DNA of 64,000 nucleotides from Xanthomonas sp. (GCF_017163755.1 NZ_JAFIWC010000024.1:25158-89157), one strand, 5' to 3'; shown: positions 47,175 through 59,167, counted from the stretch's first letter. Numbers and translations are program-made. The notes: generated from the letters alone by a model not told the origin.

Positions 47175-47864
47175 TCAGCGCGCGCCGTACAGCACCACGG
47201 TCTTGCCGCGCGCATGCAGGATGCCGTCGACCTGCAGCTTCTTCAGCACGCGGCCGGCCATCTCGCGCGAGCAGCCGACCAGCCGCGCCAGCTCCTGGCG
47301 CGACACGCGCAACTGCATGCCCTGCGGATGGCTCATCGCCTCCGGCTCCTGGGCCAGGTCGTGCAGCGTGCGCACGATGCGGTCGGTGACGTCGAGGAAG
47401 GCCAGGCGGCTGGCCTTGCGCGAGGTGTCGAGCAGGCGCTTGGACAGCTGCACGCCGATCGCGAACAGCACCCGCGGCGCATCGGCCGACAGCGAGCCCA
47501 GGAACAGCTGGTGCAGGCGCTCGTAGCTGATCTCGGCCAGTTCGCACGGGGTGCGGGTGCGCAGGATCACCTCGCGCTGGTCCGACTCGATGAACAGGCC
47601 CATCTCGCCGACGAACTCGCCGCTGCCGAAATAGCCCAGCACCAGTTCGCGATCGTCATCTTCCTCGGCGATGATGCTGACCGAGCCGCTGACCACGTAG
47701 TACAGGGTGCCGGCAGGGTCGCCGGGCCGGAACACGTCGGTCCGCGCCGGGTATCGACGCCGGTGGCTGTGCGCCAGGAAGCGGTCGATGGTGGCGGTAT
47801 CCAACGTCAACGGACTTGGAGCGATGCGCACGGGTGACACGGCGGAGGTAGTCCCAGGGCTCAT
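47175..47864 (-). CDS. clp: CRP-like global regulator Clp
   Basis: A 229-residue CRP-family regulator, near-identical in pattern to Xanthomonas Clp. The cyclic-nucleotide-like domain includes 'RRYPARTDVFRPGDPAGTLY' and 'FGSGEFVGEMGLFIES', and the helix-turn-helix is 'VSRQELARLVGCSREMAGRV'. Clp binds c-di-GMP, which releases it from DNA, and controls virulence enzymes and exopolysaccharide. The Glu reported as important for c-di-GMP binding (Glu99 in X. campestris) corresponds to Glu98 here. The ATG at 47864 matches the known N-terminus. It is divergent from speD. Confidence 0.96.
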   Translation of the reverse strand: MSPGTTSAVSPVRIAPSPLTLDTATIDRFLAHSHRRRYPARTDVFRPGDPAGTLYYVVSGSVSIIAEEDDDRELVLGYFGSGEFVGEMGLFIESDQREVILRTRTPCELAEISYERLHQLFLGSLSADAPRVLFAIGVQLSKRLLDTSRKASRLAFLDVTDRIVRTLHDLAQEPEAMSHPQGMQLRVSRQELARLVGCSREMAGRVLKKLQVDGILHARGKTVVLYGAR

Positions 47865-48006
47865 AGCGGCTTCACTACGGAATTGCCGAAGCTTAACGGG
47901 ACGCGTTCTCTGCGGCAAACGAGAGGGGACCCGTGCATTTCGCTGCCGGCGCGTTTAGCCCATAATTGCATTTCTTCTCCCATGTCCATCCAGAGGATCC
48001 ACCGCC

Positions 48007-48801
48007 GTGGTCAAGCCGTTGCCTCGTCTGAGGCTGCAAGGTTTCAACAACCTCACCAAGGCGTTGAGTTTCAACATCTACGACGTCTGCTATGCGATCT
48101 CGGAAGAGGAGCGCCAGCGCTACATCGAGTACATCGACGAACAGTACGATGCCGATCGCCTGACCCAGATCCTGACCGATGTGGCCGACATCATCGGCGC
48201 CAACATCCTGAACATTGCCCGTCAGGACTACGATCCGCAAGGCGCCTCGGTGACGATCCTGATCTCCGAAGAGCCGGTGATCGACAAGAAGCTGGCGGGC
48301 AAGGAGATCATCTCCGACGCGGTGGTCGCGCACATGGACAAGAGCCACATCACCGTCCATACCTACCCTGAAACCCATCCGCAGCACGGCATCGCCACGT
48401 TCCGCGCGGACATCGACGTAGCCACCTGCGGGGTGATCTCGCCGCTGAAGGCGCTCAACTACCTGATCGAGCGCCTGGAATCGGACATCGTGATCATGGA
48501 CTACCGCGTGCGCGGCTTCACCCGCGACGTGAAGGGCAAGAAGCACTACATCGACCACAAGATCAACTCGATCCAGAACTTCCTGGCCAAGAACATCAAG
48601 GCGCGTTACGAGATGTTCGACGTCAACGTCTACCAGGAGAACATCTTCCACACCAAGATGCACCTGAAGGACTTCGACCTGGACCAGTACCTGTTCGAGG
48701 AGAAGGCCAAGAACCTCTCGTTCAAGGAGCGCATGCGCATCGAGGCGCTGCTCAAGCGCGAGATCGAGGAGCTGTTCCACGGCCGCAACCTGGCCGAATA
48801 G
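48007..48801 (+). CDS. speD: S-adenosylmethionine decarboxylase proenzyme
   Basis: A 264-residue SpeD of the E. coli type, which makes decarboxylated AdoMet for spermidine synthesis. Self-cleavage should occur at Lys112-Ser113 in '[14 protein letters not shown]' to give the pyruvoyl group. The catalytic Cys lies in '[14 protein letters not shown]'. The start is GTG 48007. It is divergent from clp (142-bp gap) and ends in a strong terminator. Confidence 0.96.
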   Translation: MVKPLPRLRLQGFNNLTKALSFNIYDVCYAISEEERQRYIEYIDEQYDADRLTQILTDVADIIGANILNIARQDYDPQGASVTILISEEPVIDKKLAGKEIISDAVVAHMDKSHITVHTYPETHPQHGIATFRADIDVATCGVISPLKALNYLIERLESDIVIMDYRVRGFTRDVKGKKHYIDHKINSIQNFLAKNIKARYEMFDVNVYQENIFHTKMHLKDFDLDQYLFEEKAKNLSFKERMRIEALLKREIEELFHGRNLAE

Positions 48802-48867
48802 CGCCTGCACCACGGTCCGGCGGGACGTCCCGCCCTGCGGCATGCCGCAGAACACAGCCGACGGCGG

Positions 48868-48899
48868 CCCGATGCTCACGCATCGGGTCGTTTTTTTTG
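48868..48899 (+). terminator. Rho-independent terminator after speD
   Basis: CCCGATGCtcacGCATCGGG forms an 8-bp stem with a 4-base loop and is followed by TCG and a run of eight T. Two more GC palindromes (GGCGGGACGTCCCGCC near 48819 and CTGCGGCATGCCGCAG near 48835) stand just before it. Confidence 0.9.
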
Positions 48900-48934
48900 T
48901 CTACGAAATTCCTTTTTTGTCTACGGAGCTCGCC

Positions 48935-49252
48935 ATGTCCTGGATCTACCTGCTGCTCGCCGGTCTGTTCGAGATCGGTTTCGCCGTCGGCCTGAAGTAC
49001 AGCGACGGCTTCACCCGGCTGTGGCCGAGCCTGGCGACCGCGGCGGCGGCGGCCGTGAGCCTGTGGCTGCTGACCCAGGCGATGCGGGCGATACCGCTGG
49101 GCACCGCCTATGCGATCTGGACCGGGATCGGCGCGCTGGGAACCATGCTGCTGGGCATCGTCCTGTTCGGCGACAGCGCCTCGCCGGCACGGCTGGCCTG
49201 CGCCGGCCTGATCGTGCTCGGCGTGATCGGGCTGAAGCTGGCCCCGGCCTGA
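48935..49252 (+). CDS. gdx: SMR-family guanidinium exporter (Gdx/SugE type)
   Basis: A 105-residue, four-span SMR protein. The essential Glu13 is in '[20 protein letters not shown]', and '[19 protein letters not shown]' is the hallmark of the Gdx/SugE branch rather than EmrE. Gdx proteins export guanidinium as antiparallel dimers in exchange for protons. The ATG at 48935 follows a CGGAG. I looked for a guanidine riboswitch upstream and did not find one. Confidence 0.92.
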   Translation: MSWIYLLLAGLFEIGFAVGLKYSDGFTRLWPSLATAAAAAVSLWLLTQAMRAIPLGTAYAIWTGIGALGTMLLGIVLFGDSASPARLACAGLIVLGVIGLKLAPA

Positions 49253-49277
49253 GCGATGGAGCGACGCGCGGCGCCGC

Positions 49278-49790
49278 TCAGGCGGCCACGGCGCGGCGCC
49301 GGCCGCGCAGTACGCGGCCGATCAGCAGCTGGTGCGCGGCCACCGCGAGCAGCGCGGCGATCGGCAGCGCGATCGCGGTGCGGGTGAACACGCCGCTGAG
49401 GTCGCCGTCGTGCTGCAGCTGCTCGAGCCGGCCGAAGCGCGCCGGGTCGGCGTTGGCGTAGGCGATCTCCACCGTCGCGCCGTCGAGCAGCAGCGGCGCC
49501 GCCTCGGTGGCATTGGTGGTGAACGCACCGCGGTGCAGCCGGCCCTTGGCCTCGAACACGTAGTGGAAGCGGTAGCGCTGCGGCTTGGCATGGCTGCCGA
49601 CCGCGCCGTCGGCGATCACCGGCACCGTCGCCACCGAATGGTCGCGCAGGATCGCGTTGGCGTGCCGGTAGTGGCCGAGCATGTGATGCAGCAAGAGGCC
49701 GGCGCCGAGCACGAACAGGCTGGCGAACAGCAGGCGCGAGAGCCGGCGGGTCAGCGGCCGTGGCGTAGCGGTAGAAACGTATGCGGTCAT
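49278..49790 (-). CDS. DUF3592-like membrane protein
   Basis: A 170-residue protein with an N-terminal span (about 18-38), a beta-rich soluble part ('[20 protein letters not shown]', '[19 protein letters not shown]') and a C-terminal span (about 137-160). The middle has the Y-x-F-x-G-x...Y-P pattern of DUF3592. The function is unknown. It is convergent with gdx and followed upstream by a 210-bp gap to coq7. Confidence 0.72.
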   Translation of the reverse strand: MTAYVSTATPRPLTRRLSRLLFASLFVLGAGLLLHHMLGHYRHANAILRDHSVATVPVIADGAVGSHAKPQRYRFHYVFEAKGRLHRGAFTTNATEAAPLLLDGATVEIAYANADPARFGRLEQLQHDGDLSGVFTRTAIALPIAALLAVAAHQLLIGRVLRGRRRAVAA

Positions 49791-50000
49791 GTCTGTCGTG
49801 GTGGCGGGCGCGGTCGGAAGTCGCTGCGCGGTCGTATCCAGCCCCGGTCCAACGGCGCCGGATCACACGGCCAATCGTTTCCTGGTGCTTGCGTGGCGTT
49901 GACGTGTTTCAGTCATCTTCGGTTCATTTTAGCCCAAGCCGGCGCGCATGACCAGCGCGGCCGGGCCACCCTCGCGCGCGGCCGCGGGGCCCGCCGCCGC

Positions 50001-50645
50001 TCAGAGCCGGTAGGCCACCGCCTTCATCAGGCGCGAGGCGGCGGCCATGACCGTGGGGATCGGCGGCGGCAGGCGCCGCGCGCCGGCATGTTCGGCATGT
50101 TCGGCGTGGCGCGCTTCGTCGGCCTTCATCACCTTGAGCACGTCGCGGCTGCGCAGGTCGGCCGGCGGCAGCGTATGCAGGTGTTCTTCCAGATGGGCCT
50201 CGACCTGGCGTTCGGTCTCAACCACGAAGCCCAGGTTCCAGCCGTCGCCGCGCAGGCCGGCCAGGGTGCCGATCGCATAGCTGCCGGCGTACCACAGCGG
50301 GTTGAACAGGCTCGGGCGGCTGTCCAGCTCGCGCAGCCGTTCGGCGCACCAGGCCAGGTGGTCGGTCTCCTCCTGCGCGGCCTCGAGCAGGTGCGCGCGC
50401 GTGGCCGGGTCGCGCGCGACCGCGGCCTGGCCGAAGTACAGGCCCTGCGCGCAGACCTCGCCGACGTGGTTGATGCGCATCAGCCCGGCGGCGTGGCGGC
50501 GCTCGGGCGCGGCCATCACCACGTCCGGCGTGGCCTGGGCCGGATAGGGGCGCTGCGCCGGCGGGTCGCCGAACACGGTCTCCAGCGCGCGCTGGGCCTC
50601 GACCAGGACGCGGTCGAGCGGGGTATGCAGGCGGGGCGCCGTCAT
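50001..50645 (-). CDS. coq7: 2-polyprenyl-3-methyl-6-methoxy-1,4-benzoquinone monooxygenase Coq7
   Basis: A 214-residue di-iron enzyme for the late hydroxylation step of ubiquinone synthesis. The ferritin-like helices carry '[20 protein letters not shown]', '[18 protein letters not shown]' and '[20 protein letters not shown]', which give the Glu/ExxH ligands. Length and order match Xanthomonas and Pseudomonas Coq7 proteins. It stands alone on the minus strand and is divergent from rplM. Confidence 0.95.
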   Translation of the reverse strand: MTAPRLHTPLDRVLVEAQRALETVFGDPPAQRPYPAQATPDVVMAAPERRHAAGLMRINHVGEVCAQGLYFGQAAVARDPATRAHLLEAAQEETDHLAWCAERLRELDSRPSLFNPLWYAGSYAIGTLAGLRGDGWNLGFVVETERQVEAHLEEHLHTLPPADLRSRDVLKVMKADEARHAEHAEHAGARRLPPPIPTVMAAASRLMKAVAYRL

Positions 50646-50861
50646 GGGGCAGGCCTAGGAGGCGGTGGGGAGCTCGATTTTCGCCCCGGCCCGGCGCCCT
50701 GCCAAGGGCGGCGCGGCGCTGCAGGCGACGGCGCGGGCGGGCTTGCAAGCCGGAAGGGCGCCGCGTACAATCCCGCCTCTTGCGTTTTCGCAATTCACAA
50801 CGCGTGGCAAAGTTCCGGCAGCGTCCGCCGCCGTAATCCGCCCGACCAACCGAGTTTTATA

Positions 50862-51290
50862 ATGAGCACTTTCACCGCTAAGTCCGAGACCGTCCAGCGC
50901 GACTGGTATCTCGTCGACGCCGCCGGCAAAACGCTGGGCCGGCTTTCCACCGAACTGGCCCGCCGCCTGCGCGGCAAGCACAAGCCGGTCTACACCCCGC
51001 ACGTCGATACCGGCGATTATCTGGTGGTGATCAACGCCGAGAAGATCACGGTCACCGGCAACAAGCTCAACGACAAGAAGTACCACCGCTTCACCGGCTA
51101 CATCGGCAACCTGAAGACGGAGACCCTGGCGCAGGCGCTGGAGCGTCACCCGGAGCGCGTCATCGAGACCGCGGTCAAGGGCATGCTGCCGAAGGGTCCG
51201 CTGGGTCGCGCCATGTACCGCAAGCTCAAGGTCTACAAGGGCTCCGAGCATCCGCACTCCGCCCAGCAGCCGCAAGTTCTGGATATCTAA
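50862..51290 (+). CDS. rplM: 50S ribosomal protein L13
   Basis: A 142-residue L13 with '[20 protein letters not shown]', '[20 protein letters not shown]' and '[20 protein letters not shown]'. It binds 23S rRNA early in large-subunit assembly. rpsI starts 2 bp after its stop, the usual L13-S9 operon. Confidence 0.98.
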   Translation: MSTFTAKSETVQRDWYLVDAAGKTLGRLSTELARRLRGKHKPVYTPHVDTGDYLVVINAEKITVTGNKLNDKKYHRFTGYIGNLKTETLAQALERHPERVIETAVKGMLPKGPLGRAMYRKLKVYKGSEHPHSAQQPQVLDI

Positions 51291-51292
51291 TC

Positions 51293-51685
51293 ATGGCTAT
51301 CACGCAAAACTACGGCACCGGCCGCCGCAAGTCCTCCACCGCCCGCGTGTTCCTGCGCAAGGGCACCGGCAACATCACCGTCAACAACCGTCCGCTGGAC
51401 GAGTTCTTCGGCCGTGAGACCGCGCGCATGATCGTGCGCCAGCCGCTGGAGCTGACCAAGAACACCGAGAGCTTCGACATCCTGGTCACCGCCTCCGGCG
51501 GCGGCACCACCGGCCAGGCCGGTGCGATCCGTCTGGGCATCGCCCGTGCGCTGGTCGAGTACGACGAAACCCTGAAGTCCGAGCTGCGCAAGGCCGGCTT
51601 CATGACCCGCGACGCCCGCGAAGTCGAGCGCAAGAAGGTCGGCCTGCACAAGGCCCGCCGCGCGACCCAGTTCTCCAAGCGCTGA
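51293..51685 (+). CDS. rpsI: 30S ribosomal protein S9
   Basis: A 130-residue S9 with '[20 protein letters not shown]' and the conserved tail 'RRATQFSKR', whose last residues reach the P-site tRNA. It is the second gene of the rplM-rpsI operon. A strong terminator follows 46 bp after the stop. Confidence 0.98.
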   Translation: MAITQNYGTGRRKSSTARVFLRKGTGNITVNNRPLDEFFGRETARMIVRQPLELTKNTESFDILVTASGGGTTGQAGAIRLGIARALVEYDETLKSELRKAGFMTRDAREVERKKVGLHKARRATQFSKR

Positions 51686-51731
51686 TCCACCGCGCTTGGC
51701 AGGGATCCTTCGGGGTCCCTGCTGGGATACG

Positions 51732-51768
51732 CAAAAGCCCGGCTTCGGCCGGGCTTTTGTCGTTTTAG
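51732..51768 (+). terminator. Rho-independent terminator after rpsI
   Basis: A perfect 12-bp stem around TTCG (CAAAAGCCCGGC / GCCGGGCTTTTG), followed by TCGTTTTA. The A-tract on the left arm makes it work in both directions. Confidence 0.93.
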
Positions 51769-51964
51769 GGTTTGGGTTCGCGTCTGGATGGCTGGCACGT
51801 CCTCATGGCGGAGCCAGCGCTGGCGATGGCTTGGAGCGTGCGCGTTCGATCGCTGCGTCAAGGTCGTGCTTTTATTCAGCAGTATCGGCAGCCGAGCGCG
51901 TGCTCTCCCGGCCTCTGCGGGTCTGAGTCTTTGCGTCCAACGTGCACCAGGCGTCTGGTGGAAA

Positions 51965-52076
51965 GCCCCCTTGGAGTCCAAGGGGGCGCGCCGATAGGCG
52001 CGGGGATGTGGAGAGGGAAGGCTGGGGCCCGCACCTTGCCTCGCAAGGTGCGGGGCGTAGGCGCGCAGCGCCTACG
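51965..52076. repeat. Cluster of three perfect hairpins
   Basis: Three perfect inverted repeats lie in a row: 11-1-11 at 51965-51987 (arm GCCCCCTTGGA), 12-3-12 at 52028-52054 (arm CCCGCACCTTGC) and 9-3-9 at 52056-52076 (arm CGTAGGCGC). None has a T-run. The 300 bp around them hold no gene I can support. Confidence 0.75.
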
Positions 52077-52084
52077 CGAACCCG

Positions 52085-52138
52085 CCAAACAAAAAGCCAA
52101 AGGCCGATCTTTCGATCGGCCTTTGGCTTTTTGTTTGG
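52085..52138 (-). terminator. Long terminator hairpin after the tRNA pair
   Basis: A perfect 25-bp stem with a 4-base loop. Read on the minus strand it follows tRNA-Gln and ends in GGCTTTTTGTTTGG. Its distal arm includes the encoded CCA of tRNA-Gln (52136-52138), so termination folding and tRNA 3' processing share bases. Confidence 0.88.
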
Positions 52139-52210
52139 CTGCCCCGGATGGATTCGAACCACCGAATGCCTGAGTCAGAGTCAGGTGCCTTACCGCTTGG
52201 CGACGGGGCA
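52136..52210 (-). tRNA. tRNA-Gln (anticodon CTG)
   Basis: The minus strand folds as a 75-nt cloverleaf with acceptor TGCCCCG/CGGGGCA, D-arm with 'CCAAGCGGTAAGG', anticodon stem CCTGA/TCAGG with loop CTCTGAC, and T-loop GTTCGAATC. The CCA end is encoded. The anticodon CTG reads CAG codons. Confidence 0.95.
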
Positions 52211-52255
52211 ATGTCGCAGACTGCAATTATCGCACGCCTGAGGCGGCAACACCAA

Positions 52256-52332
52256 TGGTGGCTATGGGTGGACTCGAACCACCGACCCCAGCATTATGAG
52301 TGCTGTGCTCTAACCGGCTGAGCTACATAGCC
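52256..52332 (-). tRNA. tRNA-Met (anticodon CAT, elongator)
   Basis: The minus strand folds as a 77-nt cloverleaf with acceptor GGCTATG/CATAGCC, anticodon stem CAGCA/TGCTG with loop CTCATAA, and encoded CCA. The D-arm and acceptor match elongator tRNA-Met, not the initiator, which lacks a first acceptor pair. It is upstream of tRNA-Gln and probably cotranscribed with it. Confidence 0.94.
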
Positions 52333-52452
52333 TTGGTGAACCGCCAATTCTTATAGCAAAAGTGGCCTCTGTCAATCCATTTTTGCCGCGCTTGTGGGGC
52401 GGGCGCAGCCGTGGCAGAGTCGGAGCCAGTAGATTTTTCAGGAGTCCGCATC

Positions 52453-53064
52453 GTGATCGATCCGGACGGCTATCGACCGAACGTAGGCATCGTGCTGATG
52501 CGGCCGGACGGTCAGGTGTTCTGGGCACGACGCGTGCGCCGGGACGGCTGGCAGTTCCCGCAAGGCGGCATGAATACCGACGAGACCCCGGTGGAGGCCA
52601 TGTACCGCGAGTTGCGTGAGGAAACCGGGTTGTTGCCCGAGCACGTCCAAGTGCTCGGAGCCACGCCGGGCTGGCTGCGCTATCGGCTGCCCAGCCGTGC
52701 GATCCGCCGCAACGAACGCCAGGTGTGCATCGGCCAGAAGCAGGTCTGGTTCCTGCTGCAGATGACCTGCGACGAGAGCCACGTGAACCTGGAGCTCACC
52801 GAGACGCCGGAGTTCGACCATTGGCGCTGGGTGGATTTCTGGTACCCGGTGGAGCACGTGGTGCTGTTCAAGCGCGGGGTCTATGCGCGCGCGCTGCGGC
52901 ACCTGGCGCCGCTGGCGCAGACCATCGCCGGCGCCGGCATCCGCGCGATGCCCACGCTGGCGCAGGAGGCGTGGATGCCGGGCAGCGCCGCTGGCCACGA
53001 TCGCCCGCGCAAGCGTCCGCGCAAGCGCAGCGGTCCCTGGGTCGCCCGTATTAATAACGATTAA
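52453..53064 (+). CDS. rppH: RNA pyrophosphohydrolase RppH
   Basis: A 203-residue Nudix enzyme that removes pyrophosphate from mRNA 5' ends and starts RNase E decay. The Nudix box is '[20 protein letters not shown]', followed by 'TGLLP'. The start is GTG 52453, because the product then begins [20 protein letters not shown] as in known RppH, with AGGAG 8 nt upstream; an ATG-type extension to 52411 looks artificial. A basic C-terminal tail ('[10 protein letters not shown]') is longer than in E. coli and may bind RNA. Confidence 0.95.
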   Translation: MIDPDGYRPNVGIVLMRPDGQVFWARRVRRDGWQFPQGGMNTDETPVEAMYRELREETGLLPEHVQVLGATPGWLRYRLPSRAIRRNERQVCIGQKQVWFLLQMTCDESHVNLELTETPEFDHWRWVDFWYPVEHVVLFKRGVYARALRHLAPLAQTIAGAGIRAMPTLAQEAWMPGSAAGHDRPRKRPRKRSGPWVARINND

Positions 53065-53069
53065 CGGGC

Positions 53070-53088
53070 GGAATTGACAACCATTCTC
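53070..53088 (+). promoter_or_regulatory. Fur-box-like site before bfd
   Basis: GGAATTGACAACCATTCTC matches 13 of 19 positions of the Fur consensus GATAATGATAATCATTATC. It lies 57-75 bp before the bfd start, where iron-responsive repression of bfd would be expected. Confidence 0.6.
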
Positions 53089-53144
53089 ACTTTCGGTTGA
53101 ATGAGTGCCGGCGCAGTCCGCGCCGGCCGCCCGTCATCGCCATC

Positions 53145-53351
53145 GTGTACGTCTGCATCTGCAATGGGGTCACCGATCGCCAGATCCGCGAAGCCGCCGA
53201 AGCCGGCTGCCGCACCGTGTCCGAGCTGACCATGCGCACCGGTTGCGGCGCGACCTGCGGCTCCTGCCTGGACATGGCTGGGGACCTGCTCGAGCGCGCC
53301 CTGCTGCGCGACCTGCCATTGCCGGTGCTGGGCCTGGCCCAGGCCGCCTGA
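53145..53351 (+). CDS. bfd: Bacterioferritin-associated ferredoxin
   Basis: A 68-residue [2Fe-2S] protein beginning at GTG 53145. Ligands Cys4 and Cys6 ('MYVCICNGVTD') and Cys38 and Cys41 ('GATCGSC') match E. coli Bfd. It binds bacterioferritin and passes electrons to release stored iron when iron is scarce. bfr is 104 bp downstream on the same strand. Confidence 0.93.
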   Translation: MYVCICNGVTDRQIREAAEAGCRTVSELTMRTGCGATCGSCLDMAGDLLERALLRDLPLPVLGLAQAA

Positions 53352-53455
53352 GCGCGCCGCCGCCTGGCGGCATCGGGATGATCACGATTCGCGTTCCTTC
53401 ACCGCGTCCGCCGATTCGCTAGAGTCTGCGCTTTGCAGATTCCGGAGCGACGGGC

Positions 53456-53926
53456 ATGAAGGGCGACGCCAAGGTCATCGAGTTCCTCAACAAGGTGCTC
53501 TACAACGAGCTGACCGCGATCAACCAGTACTTCCTGCACGCCAAGATGCTGAAGAACTGGGGCCTGAAGGAACTGGCCGAACACGAATACAAGGAATCGA
53601 TCGACGAGATGAAGCACGCCGACAAGCTGGCGGACCGCATCCTGTTCCTCGAGGGGCTGCCGAACTTCCAGGCGCTGGGCAAGCTGCGCATCGGCGAGAA
53701 TCCGAAGGAAATCCTCGAGTGCGACCTGGCGCTCGAGCAGGACGGCACGACGACGCTGCGCGAAGGCATCGCCTACGCCGAGTCGATCCAGGACTACGTC
53801 AGCCGCCAGCTGCTCGCCGACATCCTGGAGTCGGAAGAGGAGCACATCGACTGGCTGGAAACCCAGCTGGACCTGATCTCGCGCATCGGCGAGCCGAACT
53901 ACCTGCTGACCAAGCTGGACGACTGA
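53456..53926 (+). CDS. bfr: Bacterioferritin
   Basis: A 156-residue haem-containing ferritin. All ferroxidase ligands are present (Glu18, Glu51, His54, Glu94, Glu127, His130), as is the haem ligand Met52. It forms a 24-subunit shell that oxidises and stores iron. GGAGCGAC lies before the ATG. It pairs with bfd upstream. Confidence 0.97.
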   Translation: MKGDAKVIEFLNKVLYNELTAINQYFLHAKMLKNWGLKELAEHEYKESIDEMKHADKLADRILFLEGLPNFQALGKLRIGENPKEILECDLALEQDGTTTLREGIAYAESIQDYVSRQLLADILESEEEHIDWLETQLDLISRIGEPNYLLTKLDD

Positions 53927-54093
53927 CGCGCGTTCGCGACGGCGCGTGTCGCGCGCCATCGCGGGGTAGTACTTCGGGGGCGTGCACGGAGGCTAGGCTG
54001 CCGCGCCGGTCGATGCCGCGGACCAAAAGCTCCCTGCGGCAACCTTGCGCGCGCGCTCGGCACTCGCGCTCCGGCGGCGTCCGGCGCAACGTC

Positions 54094-56583
<2,490 letters not shown>

Positions 56584-56585
56584 CG

Positions 56586-58496
56586 CTACAGCACCGCGTT
56601 CTGGAAGTCGAAGTTCAGTTCTTCGCCGACCGATTGCACCAGGTTGCCCTGGATGAAGTCGACGCCGCCCATCCACATCGCCGCGGCGGCCTGCGCTTCC
56701 TCGATCTGCTGGCCGATGATCAGCAGGCCGTTGCGGTGCGCAAGGTCGATGACGCTGCGCAGTTCGTCGCGCAGGGCCAGGTTGCTGTGCGCATTGGCGA
56801 AGCGCGCGGCCAGGCGCAGGTAGCCCAGCGGCAGCTGCCCGAGCAGCGCCTCGGCTTCGGCGCCGGGTTCGAACTGGCTCAGGCAGAACTGCACGCCCAG
56901 CGGCATCAGCCGCTCGCAGAACTGCTGCAGGGTCACGGTGTGGATCAGCGCGTCGGCCAGGCGCAGGTCGATCACCAGCGAGGTGCCGGCGATGCCGCGG
57001 CGGCCGATCGCATCGACCAGCCAGTCGGCGAAGGCGCCGCGCGCCAGCGTGCGCGGCGACTGCGACACGAACAGCCGCAGCGGCGGCACCGCGTGCTGGT
57101 ACAGGTGCAGCAGGCCGAGCGCGTGGTCGAGCACCTGCTGGTCCAGGTCGGCGATGCGTCCGCCGGCCTCGGCGGCCGGCAGCACCTGCCCGGCCGACAG
57201 CAGCGAGCCGTCGCGCTGGCGCAGGCGCAGCAGCACCTGGTACTGCGCGGTGTCGCCGCCGGCGACGGCGACGATCGGCTGGTAGGCCGGCTCCAGCTGG
57301 CCTTCGAACATCGCGATGCGGCCCAGGTCCTCCTCTTCGCGCGGCGGCGCGTACGCGGCCACGCCTTCCGGACGCAGGCGCGCCTGCAGCGCGGTGCGCT
57401 CGACCGCCTCCAGCGCGCTGCCGGCGTCCTCGAACTCCTGCGGCAGTTCGGCGAAGCCGATCGCGCAACGCAGGTGCACGGCCTCGTCCTCGCGCACCGG
57501 GAAGGCATGGTTGGCCAGCGACTGGCGCAGCGCCTGCGCGCGCAGCTGCAGCGCGGCGTTGTCGGTCTCGTGGGCCAGCAGCAGGAAGCTGTTGTCGTTG
57601 AGCCGGGCCAGCGGCTGCGGCGCGGTGACGCTGGCCAGGCGGCGTCCGGCCTGGGTCATCAGCCGTTCGAACGCGGCGTAGCCGTAGCGTTCGCGCAGGC
57701 CCAGCGCGCTGGCGATCTCGATGAAGAACAGGCCGCCCGGCTCGCGCCTGCGCAAGCCGTCGCCGAGCAGGTGCAACACGTGCGCGCGGGAGGGCAGCCC
57801 GGTTTCGGGGTTGTTCAGCGGCGCGCTGTCGCTGACCGACTGCTGCGCCTGCTGGCGCGCGCGGCGGATGCGGTTGGACACCGCGGCGATCAGGTGCCGC
57901 GGCCGGATCGGCTTGGTCAGGAAATCGTCGGCGCCGCTGTCGAGCACCTCGAACTGCAGCTCCGGATCCGGATCGCCGGTCAGGAACACGATCGGCAGCA
58001 ACTGGTGCTGCGGCTGCTGGCGGATCAGCGTGGTCAGGCGCATGCCGTCCAGCCCGGGCATGTGCAGGTCCATCAGGATCAGGTCCGGGCGGTAGTCGGC
58101 GATCGCCTGTTGCACGCCCTCGGCCTGCATCTCGACCTGCGCCTGCATGCCGGCGCCGTGCAGCACGCTCTGCGCGAACAGCGCCTGCGAGCGGTCGTCC
58201 TCGACGATCAGGATGCGGTACGGCGAATCGGTGGGCGGGCGCGGCGGCGCGGCGGGGGCCTGGTCCTGCGGCATGGCCGCAGCGCCGTCAGCGGGCGGCG
58301 GGACGGCAGCCGCGACCGCGGCGCCGGCATCCGGTTGCTCGGCCGGAGCCTGCGCGTGGTCGGCGGGCGGATCGGACGGCGCCGCGGCATCGGCCGCCCA
58401 GCGCCGCCAGTAGTGCGGCGGCGGGGTTTCGGCACGGATGCCGCGCGAACGCGGCTCGTCGCGGCTTGAAGGCGGTGCGGTGTCTCTGGAGGCCAT
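56586..58496 (-). CDS. Degenerate REC-GGDEF-EAL protein (FimX/FilP-like)
   Basis: A 636-residue protein with a Pro/Ala-rich N-terminus (1-90), a receiver ('ILIVEDDRSQ', phospho-Asp in 'LILMDLHMPGLDG', 'FLTKPIRP'), a GGDEF-like domain in which the signature is 'ARLNDNSFLLLA', and an EAL-like domain in which EAL is QVL ('YQVLLRLRQ') and DDFG is 'SQFEPGAE'. Both catalytic centres are lost, so it probably acts as a c-di-GMP effector or scaffold, like FimX/FilP of type IV pilus control. No PAS domain is seen, unlike FimX. It is cotranscribed with the hybrid kinase. Confidence 0.9.
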   Translation of the reverse strand: MASRDTAPPSSRDEPRSRGIRAETPPPHYWRRWAADAAAPSDPPADHAQAPAEQPDAGAAVAAAVPPPADGAAAMPQDQAPAAPPRPPTDSPYRILIVEDDRSQALFAQSVLHGAGMQAQVEMQAEGVQQAIADYRPDLILMDLHMPGLDGMRLTTLIRQQPQHQLLPIVFLTGDPDPELQFEVLDSGADDFLTKPIRPRHLIAAVSNRIRRARQQAQQSVSDSAPLNNPETGLPSRAHVLHLLGDGLRRREPGGLFFIEIASALGLRERYGYAAFERLMTQAGRRLASVTAPQPLARLNDNSFLLLAHETDNAALQLRAQALRQSLANHAFPVREDEAVHLRCAIGFAELPQEFEDAGSALEAVERTALQARLRPEGVAAYAPPREEEDLGRIAMFEGQLEPAYQPIVAVAGGDTAQYQVLLRLRQRDGSLLSAGQVLPAAEAGGRIADLDQQVLDHALGLLHLYQHAVPPLRLFVSQSPRTLARGAFADWLVDAIGRRGIAGTSLVIDLRLADALIHTVTLQQFCERLMPLGVQFCLSQFEPGAEAEALLGQLPLGYLRLAARFANAHSNLALRDELRSVIDLAHRNGLLIIGQQIEEAQAAAAMWMGGVDFIQGNLVQSVGEELNFDFQNAVL

Positions 58497-58534
58497 CGCG
58501 TTTCCCGGTTGCACGCGCAATTATGCGATGAAGT

Positions 58535-59167
58535 TCACGAAGGCTGGGAGCCTTCTCGGTTCAGGCGGTCGCCGGCCGGGCGCGGCACCGGCGCGAACAG
58601 GCGCTTGACCCCGCGCCACAGCGTGCGCCACACCCACCACACCAGCAGCGCGCCGATCACGCTGGCGCCGACCACCATGGCCAGCGCCAGCCACGGATGC
58701 GCCAGCGCCAGCGCCAGGCTGGCGACCACCACCGAATCCTCGGCCAGCGAGGCGATCCAGTTGCTCGCCGGTTCCGGCGAGGTGTTCAGCAGCGCACGCG
58801 AGCCGGCCTTGAGCACATGGCTGGTCAGCGCGACGCCGGCGCCGGTGGCGAGCGCGCCAGCGCCCAGCTGGCCGTCCGGCGACAGCGTGGCCGCGGCCAG
58901 GAAGGCGCCGGCCGGAATCCGGGTCAGGGTCTGCAGCAGGTCCCAGCCCGAGTCCACGCCGGGGATCTTGTCGGCGAAGAACTCGGCCAGCGCCAGCGCG
59001 CCGGAGGTGCCGAGCACCCACCACGACGCGGTGGCCTGCAGCGCCGGCGGCAGGTCCAGCCAGCCGAACAGGCCGGCCAGGCCGACCCCGAACACGGTCA
59101 GATAGACGCGGATGCCCGCCAGCCAGGCCAGCAGGATGCCGATTGCGAACAGATGGGCGTCGGTCAT
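58535..59167 (-). CDS. DUF4126 membrane protein
   Basis: A 210-residue protein with five or six spans. 'LLAWLAGIRVYLTVFGVGLA', 'ALAEFFADKIPGVDSGWDLL' and 'SHVLKAGSRALLNTSPEPAS' are the family hallmarks. The function is unknown. It lies 38 bp upstream of the REC-GGDEF-EAL gene on the same strand and may be cotranscribed. Confidence 0.88.
   Translation of the reverse strand: MTDAHLFAIGILLAWLAGIRVYLTVFGVGLAGLFGWLDLPPALQATASWWVLGTSGALALAEFFADKIPGVDSGWDLLQTLTRIPAGAFLAAATLSPDGQLGAGALATGAGVALTSHVLKAGSRALLNTSPEPASNWIASLAEDSVVVASLALALAHPWLALAMVVGASVIGALLVWWVWRTLWRGVKRLFAPVPRPAGDRLNREGSQPS

Noticed and set aside
48802..48934. Possible guanidine-II (mini-ykkC) riboswitch before the Gdx-type gene
   Set aside because: Two GC hairpins precede gdx, but their loops read ACGT-like and CATG-like, not the required ACGR in both, and they stand before the speD terminator rather than after it.
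51872..52241. Small overlapping frames in the hairpin region beside the tRNAs
   Set aside because: They read through terminators and tRNA genes, and mirror one another on both strands because of the inverted repeats.
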